From NCBI RefSeq assembly GCF_042655305.1, contig NZ_JBHSLR010000002.1: 64,000 nucleotides of DNA; one strand, written 5' to 3'. Source of the DNA: Arcanobacterium_A bovis. Its GTDB lineage: Bacteria; Actinomycetota; Actinomycetes; Actinomycetales; Actinomycetaceae. Below are positions 35,372 to 44,145 of the stretch, piece by piece. A model generated the notes under the pieces. The model saw only the letters and a program-made list of their open reading frames with translations. It was not told the origin of the DNA and made no database searches. Position 1 is the stretch's first letter; the number at the start of each line of letters is the position of its first letter. The position numbers were made by a program, and so were the translations under genes.

Positions 35372-35597
35372 GCTTAGAGATCTCCTCGTTGCATAATTTG
35401 CGCGAACCACACCGATAAATGTGGCCCATATCTCAAAATGAGACTAGAATCGCTTTCTAATCCATTTTAGCCCCAATGAGGTAGGGACCTACATTCCACA
35501 AGGGCAAATTCAGTATAGCGCGTTTAACGGCGATTTTCGAGCGCATAGCTGCGCCGGTATCGCCTGTTTATGTTCATTTTTAGTGTATGTGGGCGTA

Positions 35598-36341
35598 TTA
35601 GTCGTATGTGTCGCGCGGACCGCGCCCTTTCACCGACAACCGACCGTGCTTCCAACTGCGCACGTGCGGGCCGTTGATAATAATTTCTTTCACCACGCCT
35701 TCTCCAAGCTCCTGCGCTAGTCGCTGATCAAGCGTGGCTGCAAGTGCTCTCATCTGCGTTTCCCAAGACACTGTTCTCGCCCGCAAAATCAAAACACCAT
35801 CGTGGTCAAAAGATTCAACCACACAATTTGCTGCCACAGTTTCACCAACAAGTTGTGGCCACCGAGTAGCCACAGAAGCCACATCAAGCTGACTGCCCCA
35901 ACCGCGCTCTTTCACAGTAGCGCGCAACATGACGCTCAAAGGTTTCGGATCACGCCATGAAGCACGAGCTCCGGACCCAACTTCTTGCCCTGGTGAGGGA
36001 ACAAATACATCCGCGCCAATCTTCATATCTGACTGGGCAAATAAGTCTGAATCTTGGGAGGATTGCATTTTCACGCGCACCCACCCACGCTCATAAGCCA
36101 GTTTTCTCATCGCTTCGAGGCGTTGCAATGGGAGTTTATCTCCGTATTTTTCTGCCGACGCAATTTTAGCGGCTTCAATTTTGCCCGGTGAATCATTCAC
36201 AGCTTGGGCATCATTTGTGCTGGCTACAGAGTCAGCTAGAGAGTCGATATTGCTAGCAATTTTTCTGTTGCTAGCAATATCCCTGTTCCTAGCACTACTT
36301 GTGCCTACTACAGTGTCTGCAATTTCCGAACTGCGCTTCAT
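35598..36341 (-). CDS. dciA: DciA (DUF721) replicative helicase-associated protein
   Basis: A 247-residue protein. The DUF721/DciA domain occupies about residues 140-225 (LRATVKERGWGSQLDVASVATRWPQLVG...). DciA-type proteins load or activate DnaB helicase in bacteria without DnaC/DnaI. Here it carries a long, low-complexity N-terminal part with a hexapeptide repeat (RNRDIASNRKIASN) about residues 18-32 and a KH-like basic region before the domain. Its ATG overlaps the recF stop (4 bases). It occupies the Rv0004 position between recF and gyrB. The extension is longer than usual for the family. Confidence 0.88.
   Translation of the reverse strand: MKRSSEIADTVVGTSSARNRDIASNRKIASNIDSLADSVASTNDAQAVNDSPGKIEAAKIASAEKYGDKLPLQRLEAMRKLAYERGWVRVKMQSSQDSDLFAQSDMKIGADVFVPSPGQEVGSGARASWRDPKPLSVMLRATVKERGWGSQLDVASVATRWPQLVGETVAANCVVESFDHDGVLILRARTVSWETQMRALAATLDQRLAQELGEGVVKEIIINGPHVRSWKHGRLSVKGRGPRDTYD
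36251..36304. repeat. Imperfect 18-bp tandem repeat inside dciA
   Basis: Three units: TGCTAGCAATTTTTCTGT, TGCTAGCAATATCCCTGT and a diverged TCCTAGCACTACTTGTGC. They encode a repeated hexapeptide (IASNRK, IASNID) in the N-terminal linker. An 18-bp unit keeps the frame, so copy number could vary without breaking the gene. Confidence 0.75.
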
Positions 36342-37564
36342 GGTTGCTCCACCATTCGCACACTACCAGCCTCAACCCAAAAACGATCACCAATGAGCTC
36401 GCTGGGAACGTCGTCGCCAACCGCAGCCGTGACAAAGACTTGCTGCGCTTGGGAGATAATCTTCGCCAGACGTTCACGACGACGCGAATCCAACTCAGCG
36501 AAAACGTCGTCGAGAATCAAAATCGGCTCGGCGTCGTCTTCCATCCAAATGTCATTATTCTGCTCGCGCATCACAACCCACGAAGCAAGGCGCAAAGCGA
36601 GAGCATACGACCATGACTCGCCGTGCGAAGCGAATCCTTTCGCAGGTAAAGTTCCCAATGTGAGGCGTAGATCGTCGCGGTGGGGGCCAACAAGATTAAC
36701 TCCGCGTTCGATTTCAATTGGCCGCCACTTTTTCAAAAGTTGCAGCATAATTTTTTCGTTCTTGACGACGTCGAGCAGCTCGTTCTCGCGCGCAGCAATA
36801 TCCGCGAGCGCCTGATCCGTATGCGTATGCTCTGGACTGGGCAATTGCCACTCGAGCCGCTTGAGGAGATTAGCTTCGTAATCTATACGCGCAATGCCTT
36901 TTCCGCCCGAGACTTCTTGATAAAAATCCTGCACTGGCTGGCGTAACAGCTGAATAATTGCGATTCTTTGCGCTATGAGTTGCGCTCCTAGCCGCGCAAA
37001 TTGGGCATCCCAAATATCGAGGCTGGTTTCGTCGAATATTCCGCCGCGTCGCTTAATTTTTGCAGCACTTTTTAACAAAGCCGCGCGCTGCTTCAAAACC
37101 TTTTCGTATTCACTCTTGATACCCGCTGAGCTGGGCTTGAATTGAATCATGAGCGAATCAAGAAAATTCCGGCGTGCACTTGGATCTCCGCGCACGAGCT
37201 CGAGATCTTCCGGCGCAAATAGAACAGTTCGAACAATTCCGAGCAAATCACGCACTTTAACATTGCCACGATTGATCCGAGCCCTGTTAGCTTTACCAGC
37301 CAAAATCTCTAACTCCACCACTGTAGGGGAGTCGTCATGAACCACTTTGGCACGTATTACCGCAGCTGAAGCACTTTGGCGAACGAGGGCGACATCAGCG
37401 GCAACTCGATGGGAAGAAAACGTTGCCAAATAACCAATCGCTTCAATCAGATTGGTTTTTCCTTGTCCATTCTCCCCAATGAATGTCGTTACTCCAGGTT
37501 GTAGCTGTAAAACTACCTCTTGGTAGGACCGAAAATCATTGAGAGCGAGATCTGAGATGTACAC
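36338..37564 (-). CDS. recF: DNA replication/repair protein RecF
   Basis: A 408-residue SMC-like ATPase that loads RecA at gaps. Walker A GENGQGKTNLIEAIGYL lies near residue 32. The ABC signature region (FASHGESWSYALALRLASWVV) and Walker B (EPILILDDVFAELDSRRRERL) are near the C-terminus. GTG start, 12 bases after dnaN; its stop overlaps the dciA start. Length is typical (about 360-400 aa). Confidence 0.96.
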   Translation of the reverse strand: MYISDLALNDFRSYQEVVLQLQPGVTTFIGENGQGKTNLIEAIGYLATFSSHRVAADVALVRQSASAAVIRAKVVHDDSPTVVELEILAGKANRARINRGNVKVRDLLGIVRTVLFAPEDLELVRGDPSARRNFLDSLMIQFKPSSAGIKSEYEKVLKQRAALLKSAAKIKRRGGIFDETSLDIWDAQFARLGAQLIAQRIAIIQLLRQPVQDFYQEVSGGKGIARIDYEANLLKRLEWQLPSPEHTHTDQALADIAARENELLDVVKNEKIMLQLLKKWRPIEIERGVNLVGPHRDDLRLTLGTLPAKGFASHGESWSYALALRLASWVVMREQNNDIWMEDDAEPILILDDVFAELDSRRRERLAKIISQAQQVFVTAAVGDDVPSELIGDRFWVEAGSVRMVEQP

Positions 37565-37576
37565 GCCTAAACAACA

Positions 37577-38710
37577 CTAGTTGGATCCGAATGTGCGGAT
37601 TGGCATCAAAAGCATACGGAAACTTTCGTCTGCCTCTCCCTCATCATTTTCCTGCGTGATGACAGCTGGCTTCGTTGGATGTGTGTAGGAAAGGCGAATA
37701 TTTTGCTCGCTCATCACACTAATTCCCTCTTGAAGGAAGATCGGATTGAATGCCAAAGAAATATCTTCACCGTGAAGATTTGCTTCCAAAGCTTCCGATG
37801 CTTGAGCTGCATCGCCATGACCAGCCTCAACAACCAGTTCACCCTCTGTGAATGACAATCTCACTGCGGAATTCTTTTCCACAACCAAACGTGAACGCTT
37901 AATCGCATCAAGCATATTGGCGCGATCAATTGTGGCGTAGCCGGCAACTTCAGCAGGGAAAAGCGAACGTACTTGTGGATATTCACCTTCGATAAGTTGA
38001 ACCGTGTTTTGCTTGCCACCAGCAGAAAAGCCAATCAGCGCTGAGGAACCAGATTCCTCGAGAGAAATCTCCACTGATCCAGCAGTGCCAAGAGACTTTG
38101 CAATATCAAGCAAACGCGAGCCGCGCACCAAAATCCGCTTGTTAATTGAAGAATCTGTAGGCTCCCACGTGATGTGACGCACTGCCAAGCGGTAACGGTC
38201 GGTAGCCATCAAAGAAATCGACGAGCCTTCAATTTCAATGCAAACCGACACGAGCATAGGCAGCGTATCGTCGTTTGACGCTGCCACTGTTACCTGCGAA
38301 ACCGCTTCTTGCCACTGATCTCCGTCAACAGTTCCGACGACGGGCGGCATCGCTGGCAACTCGGAGTAGTCATCCATAGCCATCGTTTTCATCGAAAAAC
38401 GGGCAGAACCACACTCAATTTCAAGCTTGGTTCCCTCAAGTGAAAAAAGAATTGGCTTTGACGGCAACGATCGGCAAATATCAGCTAATAGCTTTCCGTT
38501 GACGAGAATTTCACCAGGAATCTGAATATCACCTTCGATATCGATGTGCGACGTGATATCAGAATCACGTGACCCGAGTGAAATTTTTCCTTCTTCGGAG
38601 GCAACAATTTTTAGACCTGCTAACACAGGAATCGCTGGACGATTAGGGATTGTTCTTGCTACCCACGTTACAGCTTCTGTGAAAGTCTCGCGTTCGACTT
38701 GGAATTTCAC
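37577..38710 (-). CDS. dnaN: DNA polymerase III sliding clamp, beta subunit
   Basis: A 377-residue clamp made of three similar domains (N-terminal MKFQVERETFTEAVTWVARTIPNRP; C-terminal IRLSYTHPTKPAVIT and LLMPIR). It encircles DNA and tethers the polymerase. GTG start. It is separated from dnaA by a 439-base gap carrying DnaA boxes, and runs straight into recF. Family identity is clear from the start, the SGSSALIGFSAGG region and the conserved C-terminal LMPIR motif. Confidence 0.97.
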   Translation of the reverse strand: MKFQVERETFTEAVTWVARTIPNRPAIPVLAGLKIVASEEGKISLGSRDSDITSHIDIEGDIQIPGEILVNGKLLADICRSLPSKPILFSLEGTKLEIECGSARFSMKTMAMDDYSELPAMPPVVGTVDGDQWQEAVSQVTVAASNDDTLPMLVSVCIEIEGSSISLMATDRYRLAVRHITWEPTDSSINKRILVRGSRLLDIAKSLGTAGSVEISLEESGSSALIGFSAGGKQNTVQLIEGEYPQVRSLFPAEVAGYATIDRANMLDAIKRSRLVVEKNSAVRLSFTEGELVVEAGHGDAAQASEALEANLHGEDISLAFNPIFLQEGISVMSEQNIRLSYTHPTKPAVITQENDEGEADESFRMLLMPIRTFGSN

Positions 38711-39149
38711 TGCTTACCTACTTTCTTCATTACTACTGTGTAACTCTACTTGAGTTTGCGCGTTCTTCAATACTTGCTTTCGCATTTGTTCATAACTTCT
38801 TATCGACACTTTGTATCTAGAAAAAATATTTTCCAAATCTAGGATCTAGGCATCACATTTTTCATTCGAAAAGATATGATTGAACCTCCACCGCAGTCGG
38901 CTGCCATCCGGAATTTGTCATTTACTTATTTGTAGTAGTTGTAGTAGCTATTGTGGATTCTGTGGATAACTACCTTTTGTATTGATACGTCGCACTTTTG
39001 GGCGTGAATATTTTTGTTTAGAACTTTAGGTCATATCGAATCAAAATGTGGATGAACCATTTTGTTGTGGAAAATATACACAAGAGACTTAAATTTATCC
39101 ACAGAATTTCAATTCTTTTCAAAGAGATATTCGCATCTTTTGTGGATAA
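38711..39149. other. oriC: Origin of replication (oriC) between dnaN and dnaA
   Basis: An AT-rich gap with three perfect DnaA boxes: 38961-38969 (reverse), 39095-39103 (forward) and 39141-39149 (reverse, touching the dnaA stop). One-mismatch boxes are at 39047-39055 and 39066-39074 (both reverse). Actinobacterial origins lie between dnaA and dnaN, and gene orientation diverges around this point. The dnaN promoter must also be here. An A/T run with GTAGTAGTTGTAGTAG (38933-38948) is a candidate unwinding or trio-type element. Confidence 0.9.
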
Positions 39150-40808
39150 CTACTCTTTTCGTTGTTGTGCCTGCTCTTTAGCCGATTGTTTGACTCTGGC
39201 AGTCAATTCGGAGACTTGATTAAAGATGTGTTGCTTTTCCGCCATCATTTTTTCAATTTTTCGTAAAGCGTTGAGAACTGTGGTGTGATCACGCCGGTCA
39301 AAACTCTCAGCAATTTTAGGTAGTGAAAGATCCGTCATTTCACGGCATAGATACATGGCAATATGGCGTGGAGTAGTTAATGAACGGGTGCGGGTCTGAG
39401 ACTTAAGCTCATCAAGGCTAATATCAAAATAAGCTGCAGTTTGTGCCATCACGAGCCCGGCGGTGATTTGTACCGACTCAGGATCAGAGATCATATCCTT
39501 GAGCACAAGTTCAGCCATATCAAGCGAAATTGGGTTGTGGGCAAGATCGGCATAGGCGGTGATCCTACGCAATGCACCTTCCATTTCACGCACATTCGTG
39601 GTCATTTTCGAGGCAATAAATTCCAGAACAGGACGTGGAACGTGTAATTGTTCTGCCGCAGCTTTCTTTTCCAAAATAGCGATTCGAGTTTCGAGGTTCG
39701 GCAAATCAATGCTGGCTGTAATACCTGAGGCGAAGCGAGAAATCATTCGATCTTCGAATCCGGTGAGCAGTTTTGGAGCGACGTCGGACGTAATCACAAT
39801 CTGCTTATTGGCATTGGACAGCGCATTGAAGGTATGGAAGAACTCTTCGAGAGTGGAATCTCGGTTCGAAATAAATTGAATATCGTCGATGAGCAAAATA
39901 TCCACGTTACGGAACTGATCCTTGAAAGTGTGGATCTTTTGATCGCGTAGCGCGTTAATAAAAGCGTTTGTAAACTCTTCCGACGAAATATAGAGCACTT
40001 TCTTATGTGGATAGAGCTTAACGGTGTAATTTCCAATCGCGTGGAGCAAGTGGGTTTTGCCCATACCGGAGTCGGAATAGAGGAACAGAGGATTGTATGT
40101 TGATCCAGGAGCCTCCGACACAGCCAATGCAGTTGCGTGAGCGAAGCGATTTGATTCGCCGGTAACAAAAGTTTCAAAGGTGTATCGCGGATTCAATCGC
40201 GCTTGGGTTTGTACTGAGTTTGAGTCAGGAATATGAGGCAGATTTTTTGCCAAGCGTGACTGATATTCAGGGCGATGATCAACGTACGACGTCGTGTGGC
40301 TGGGTTGCTGATGTGAGGAATAGTCCTCGTGAGCTGGGTATTCGGATTGTTGATATTCGTTGTGATAATCCGATCCGGCAAATTCTTGGTGAGAGTAATC
40401 AGAGGTCTGCGCCGGCAGCTGCGAAATATGGGGATAATTAGGTTGAGAAAATTGCTCAGTTTCCGAAATATGATGCTCTTCTACCTGCGTAGGAGTCCAG
40501 TTCGGCTGTGTAGGCGCAGTATTTGCTGGTGCTTGTTGCTCGCTCAAGGAAGGATCAACTGAAATCATTAGCTTTACTTCGCGACCCAATATTGCGTTGA
40601 GCTGTTCAGTCATTGACGACGCTACGTGCTGGAGGATCCATTCCTTGACAAAATCAGATCCAACTCCAATAACGAATACATCATCAACGGCAGCTAAAGG
40701 TCGAGCCATACGCACAAAAGCTGTTTGAGAATCTGAGAGTTTTCCTGCTGATCTCAGTAGCTCAGTGGCTGCTGTCCAAGCATCGCGAGCAGCAAAACTT
40801 TCAGTCAT
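39150..40808 (-). CDS. dnaA: Chromosomal replication initiator DnaA
   Basis: A 552-residue AAA+ initiator. The start is the ATG at 40808 with GGAG upstream; the open frame extends 11 codons further. Domain I is residues about 1-85. Domain II (about 90-220) is unusually rich in Gln, His, Tyr, Ser and Pro. Domain III has Walker A SGMGKTHLLHAIG and Walker B ILLIDDIQF. Domain IV ends in the DNA-binding signature DRRDHTTVLNALRKI. It opens oriC and loads helicase, probably with DciA encoded nearby. It reads away from rpmH. Confidence 0.97.
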   Translation of the reverse strand: MTESFAARDAWTAATELLRSAGKLSDSQTAFVRMARPLAAVDDVFVIGVGSDFVKEWILQHVASSMTEQLNAILGREVKLMISVDPSLSEQQAPANTAPTQPNWTPTQVEEHHISETEQFSQPNYPHISQLPAQTSDYSHQEFAGSDYHNEYQQSEYPAHEDYSSHQQPSHTTSYVDHRPEYQSRLAKNLPHIPDSNSVQTQARLNPRYTFETFVTGESNRFAHATALAVSEAPGSTYNPLFLYSDSGMGKTHLLHAIGNYTVKLYPHKKVLYISSEEFTNAFINALRDQKIHTFKDQFRNVDILLIDDIQFISNRDSTLEEFFHTFNALSNANKQIVITSDVAPKLLTGFEDRMISRFASGITASIDLPNLETRIAILEKKAAAEQLHVPRPVLEFIASKMTTNVREMEGALRRITAYADLAHNPISLDMAELVLKDMISDPESVQITAGLVMAQTAAYFDISLDELKSQTRTRSLTTPRHIAMYLCREMTDLSLPKIAESFDRRDHTTVLNALRKIEKMMAEKQHIFNQVSELTARVKQSAKEQAQQRKE

Positions 40809-41211
40809 AATATTGGCTCCAGGTATTCGTTGATAAATCATCCCATAACAGATAACTCGTTAATAATAAAACAGAAACTGTGGAAACGTCCACAGTTATC
40901 CACAGCGATATTCACAGCTGTGGATATTACATCTTTGTAATTTATATCGCTTCTCGGCTAAAAATCAGCAGAAAGTCTTTTTCCGAAAAATAACCACAGG
41001 TGTGGAAAGCGAAAGAAAATGGAATTGTTCATATTTAGGCCTTGAGATATCAGTCACGAGAAACCGGATATTTATTGACCTGGCGGCGAAAAGTCGCGTA
41101 GAGTCATATGGTCATGTGTGCATAGAAGGTACACACACCAAAATATGATTGAGATATTGACGATTTCAGGAACATTTTGGTGAAGTAAGTTCAATAAGTG
41201 GGAGTTAACCC
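40809..41211. promoter_or_regulatory. Divergent dnaA-rpmH promoter region with DnaA boxes
   Basis: A 403-base region. One perfect DnaA box lies at 40896-40904, a one-mismatch box at 40919-40927 (reverse), and weaker ones around 40880 and 40990-41009, suggesting dnaA autoregulation. CACAGCTGTGG followed by ATTACA-TCTT-TGTAAT occurs at 40912-40940. On the plus strand TTGACC (41075-41080), an 18-base spacer and TAGAGT (41099-41104) form a good housekeeping promoter for rpmH. The 18-bp element shared with crgA is at 41163-41180. Confidence 0.7.
41163..41180. promoter_or_regulatory. 18-bp element upstream of rpmH, identical to one upstream of crgA
   Basis: ATTTCAGGAACATTTTGG lies 31 bases before the rpmH ATG, directly after a TTGACG hexamer. 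The same 18 bases occur at 24922-24939. It may be a promoter element or a regulator site. Confidence 0.45.
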
Positions 41212-41352
41212 ATGTCTACCAAGCGTACGTTCCAGCCGAACAACCGTCGTCGTGCGAAGGTTCACGGCTTCCGTAAGCGTATGAGCACCCGCGCAGGTCG
41301 TGCAGTTCTCGCTGCACGTCGTCGCAAGGGTCGCGCAAAGCTATCCGCCTGA
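41212..41352 (+). CDS. rpmH: 50S ribosomal protein L34
   Basis: A 46-residue, very basic protein beginning MSTKRTFQPNNRRRAKVHGF, with RMSTRAGRAVLAARRRKGR following, the standard L34 sequence. GGGAG lies about 9 bases before the ATG. It is read from the start of the right arm of the origin, directly ahead of rnpA, as in nearly all bacteria. Confidence 0.98.
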   Translation: MSTKRTFQPNNRRRAKVHGFRKRMSTRAGRAVLAARRRKGRAKLSA

Positions 41353-41359
41353 TGTAATT

Positions 41360-41740
41360 ATGCTGCCTGCAGCAAACCGGATGCGAAAATCTGGCGAGTT
41401 TTCACAAGTTTTTCGTCATGGTAAGCGCAGCGGAAATCAGTTTCTAGTTGTCCACACATTGTGTGATGGGCAAGTCAACGAAGCCGGCCTCGATGAGGTC
41501 GGCTTCGTTGTGGATAAAAAGATTGGTTTTGTGGTTGGCAAGGCGGTTGGTAACTCGGTTGTGCGGCATCGCGTTACACGCAAACTTCGGCATATTTTGA
41601 GGAATTATGTTGATGATCTTGAATGCGATGCGCTTGTAATTCGCGCGCTTTCCCCTGCAGCTGGTGCCGACTTTCACACATTAGAAAAGGCACTTGTGCG
41701 CGAATTTCGTCGGCTCAATATTCTTCAGGAGTCACGATGA
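41360..41740 (+). CDS. rnpA: Ribonuclease P protein component
   Basis: A 126-residue basic protein that assists the RNase P RNA in maturing tRNA 5' ends. The ATG at 41360 gives the usual opening MLPAANRMRKSGEFSQVFRHG. The RNP-type motif GNSVVRHRVTRKLRHILR and the GFVVGKAVG strand are present. It begins 7 bases after rpmH, and its stop overlaps the yidD start by 4 bases. Confidence 0.96.
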   Translation: MLPAANRMRKSGEFSQVFRHGKRSGNQFLVVHTLCDGQVNEAGLDEVGFVVDKKIGFVVGKAVGNSVVRHRVTRKLRHILRNYVDDLECDALVIRALSPAAGADFHTLEKALVREFRRLNILQESR

Positions 41741-42210
41741 ATAATCAATCGCACACAAATCACCAATCGCATACATGCGGCAAAGATGATTTTTCTCCGT
41801 TTGGCGCTCAAACAACTGCACAACGAGATGTTCAACCCAATGATCAACCAAATGTTTATCCCGGTGCGCAGGGTGAAGAACAGCTTTCGAGAAATCCTCT
41901 TTCTCGCCTATTTGTGGCCTGTATTAGGTGGTATCAGCGCAATATTTCGGCTTATACCCCACGTAGATGCCGCTATCAACCAACGTGCTCTCAATATGCA
42001 ATTGAGTCAATTCAGATTCATGGGCCAATCAAGGGTACACTTTTGACTAGTTGGAGAATTCTCCGCTGCAATCCGTGGAGCAAAGGTGGCGTGGATTGGG
42101 TACCTCAGCCCGGTCAATGGCCACACAAGCCACTCGGTTATGCAGAACTAATAGAATATCGACAAAAACAAGCTTTAGATCCTAATGCTACGTCTAATCA
42201 ACAAGATTAA
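41737..42210 (+). CDS. yidD: Membrane protein insertion efficiency factor YidD
   Basis: A 157-residue protein whose YidD domain (about residues 65-135) has IRWYQRNISAYTPRRCRYQPTCSQYA and GGVDWVP. YidD helps YidC insert membrane proteins. The ATG at 41737 overlaps the rnpA stop (ATGA). About 60 polar His/Gln/Asn-rich residues precede the domain, which makes the protein nearly twice the usual 70-90 aa. An alternative start inside the extension cannot be excluded, but the overlap supports this one. Confidence 0.92.
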   Translation: MNNQSHTNHQSHTCGKDDFSPFGAQTTAQRDVQPNDQPNVYPGAQGEEQLSRNPLSRLFVACIRWYQRNISAYTPRRCRYQPTCSQYAIESIQIHGPIKGTLLTSWRILRCNPWSKGGVDWVPQPGQWPHKPLGYAELIEYRQKQALDPNATSNQQD

Positions 42211-42279
42211 AAGCGGCGTAACGAACAAATAGTTCGAATAGGATTTATAGAATAAAAAGACCAAACCGAAAGTAGAACA

Positions 42280-43437
42280 GTGGATACAATTCTTTATCCG
42301 ATCATGTGGATTATTGCCTGGATTATGTCCGGCGTACATTCGCTTCTTACCACGCTAGGTATGAGCGATGGCGCTGGAGTAGCGTGGGTGCTATCCATCG
42401 TCGGTCTCACCGTCGTCGTTCGTGCCCTGATGATTCCGCTCTTTAATAAGCAGACCAAAGCGGCGCGCTTGGGGCAACAGCTGAATCCAGAAATTCAGAA
42501 GATTCAAAAGAAGTACAAGGGTCGCAAGGATCCACTCTCTCAGCAGCGCCAGCAAGAAGAAATGATGGCACTATACCGCGAGCACGGTACGTCGCCATTT
42601 GCATCGTGTATGCCAGTATTGATCCAAATGCCAATATTCTTTTCGCTGTTCAGACTTCTCTACGCTGTTTTACCACTCTCTGAGGGTAAATATATGCGTC
42701 CATCGATTGGTCCGATCAATGAAACAGTTGCAAAACATATTGCAGAATCAAAAGTTTTTGGCGCTCCCCTAGCTAGCTCCATCGGAACATCGTCGAACTT
42801 CAGTTCGCCACGCTCAGTCATTGTGGTAGCAGTTGTACTCATCGCTTTGATGATCGCTACACTGTTCTTCACTCAGAAACAGCTGATGACGAAGAATATG
42901 CCCGACACCGCTCTCGATCCTTCCAACCCTGCATACAAGATGCAAAAGTACATGCTCTACGGCATGCCACTCATTTACATCTTCACTGGTACTACCTTCC
43001 AGATTGGTGTGTTGGTGTACTGGCTTACCGGAAACATTTGGAACATTGGCCAGCAAACATGGATGCTGAACAACAACCCAACTCCAGGTTCGGAAGCCTA
43101 CCGTCAGCGTCAAGAGAAGCTCCGCCAAAAGCGAATTGCAAAAGGTCTTTCCCCCGAGGAAGATGCGGATGATTCTGAAAACCAAGGTGGTCAGCGTGTT
43201 CAACCGCTAGGAAAAGCTCGCTCAAAGAAAGCCGCTGCTAAGAATGTTCTACAGGAGCCAACGCCGTCGGAAGAAAAGAACGAGAGTTCGGAAGTACGTG
43301 GACTTGACGGATTAACCGACGCCGAACGCGCACAGAAGCGCTACGAGCGTCGCCTTGCTGAGCGCCGTCGTGCACAAGAAAAGAAGAACGCACGCAAGAA
43401 GCAGCAGCAAAACAACAAAAAAGATCGAAATTTCTGA
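42280..43437 (+). CDS. yidC: Membrane protein insertase YidC
   Basis: A 385-residue Oxa1/YidC insertase with about five helices. The conserved VVRALMIPLFNKQ provides the hydrophilic-groove arginine; a cytoplasmic coiled region and SPFASCMPVLIQMPIFFSLFRLLY follow. There is no large periplasmic domain, as expected for Gram-positives. The C-terminal ~120 residues are basic (RRAQEKKNARKKQQQNNKK) and probably bind the ribosome. GTG start with a weak site. jag follows after 33 bases. Confidence 0.95.
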   Translation: MDTILYPIMWIIAWIMSGVHSLLTTLGMSDGAGVAWVLSIVGLTVVVRALMIPLFNKQTKAARLGQQLNPEIQKIQKKYKGRKDPLSQQRQQEEMMALYREHGTSPFASCMPVLIQMPIFFSLFRLLYAVLPLSEGKYMRPSIGPINETVAKHIAESKVFGAPLASSIGTSSNFSSPRSVIVVAVVLIALMIATLFFTQKQLMTKNMPDTALDPSNPAYKMQKYMLYGMPLIYIFTGTTFQIGVLVYWLTGNIWNIGQQTWMLNNNPTPGSEAYRQRQEKLRQKRIAKGLSPEEDADDSENQGGQRVQPLGKARSKKAAAKNVLQEPTPSEEKNESSEVRGLDGLTDAERAQKRYERRLAERRRAQEKKNARKKQQQNNKKDRNF

Positions 43438-43470
43438 TCCTGCCGCCAAGGCAATGAAGTAAGGAAAATT

Positions 43471-44049
43471 ATGACTGAAGAAGAACTTGAAATGGACGAA
43501 GTCTTGGTTCCTAATCTCGACGAAGAGGGCGATTTTGCTGCCGATTACCTCGAAGAGCTGCTCGATATTGCTGATCTCGACGGCGATATCGAGATTTCGG
43601 TGGAGGCAGATCGCGCGTCGGTTGCCATTGTGCACGAAGACGGCGGCGATCGTCGTCTTAAGCGATTGATCGGTAAACGCGGCGAGTCTTTGGATGCACT
43701 CCAGGAGCTCACGCGCCTTGCTGTGCAGAGTCAGACAGGTATGCGTTCGCGACTGATGCTCGATGTGCTTGGTTATCGAGAAGGCCATCGCAAAGAGATT
43801 CAAGAGATTGCGCAGGAAGCGGTTGCAAAAGTTTTGGCAACGGGCGACGACGTCGCGCTGCGTCCGATGAATCCTTTCGAGCGCAAGGTGGTTCACGACG
43901 TCGTAGCGGCTGCAGGTCTTTTCTCGGATTCGTCCGGTTTTGGTGCGGGTAGGCACGTTGTTATTTCGGTTCCTGACGAAGAGGATGTTGAAGAGCTTGA
44001 CGAAGAAGGTTTTGAAGACGAAGAAGAATTTGCTGATGGTGAGGAATGA
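43471..44049 (+). CDS. jag: KhpB/Jag RNA-binding protein (KH and R3H domains)
   Basis: A 192-residue protein with an N-terminal acidic segment, a KH-like domain (about 35-110, LIGKRGESLDALQELTRLAV) and an R3H domain (about 115-165, LRPMNPFERKVVHDVV). The tail is Asp/Glu rich. It binds RNA and is linked to YidC and cell-shape control in Gram-positives, where it is a Ser/Thr kinase substrate (StkP in pneumococcus). AAGGA site before the ATG. A terminator follows the gene. Confidence 0.94.
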   Translation: MTEEELEMDEVLVPNLDEEGDFAADYLEELLDIADLDGDIEISVEADRASVAIVHEDGGDRRLKRLIGKRGESLDALQELTRLAVQSQTGMRSRLMLDVLGYREGHRKEIQEIAQEAVAKVLATGDDVALRPMNPFERKVVHDVVAAAGLFSDSSGFGAGRHVVISVPDEEDVEELDEEGFEDEEEFADGEE

Positions 44050-44081
44050 TCTCACAGTAATTGGTGAATGATTTACTGTTT

Positions 44082-44120
44082 GGAAAACTCTCCAGCTTTG
44101 AGTTGGGGAGTTTTCCTTTT
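44082..44120 (+). terminator. Terminator of the rpmH-jag operon
   Basis: A 12-bp stem with one mismatch (44082-44093 with 44105-44116), an 11-base loop and a TTTT tail. A smaller hairpin (ACAGTAA/TTACTGT, 44054-44079) precedes it. Confidence 0.85.
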
Positions 44121-44145
44121 CTAAGATTCATGGTGAACTTGTATT

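Noticed and set aside
36251..36304. Tandem repeat considered as a CRISPR-like array
   Set aside because: Units abut without spacers, are only 18 bp and lie in frame within dciA.
43312..44055. 247-codon minus-strand frame opposite yidC and jag
   Set aside because: Spans two real genes and an intergenic gap on the other strand; Phe-rich reverse complement of Lys/Glu codons.
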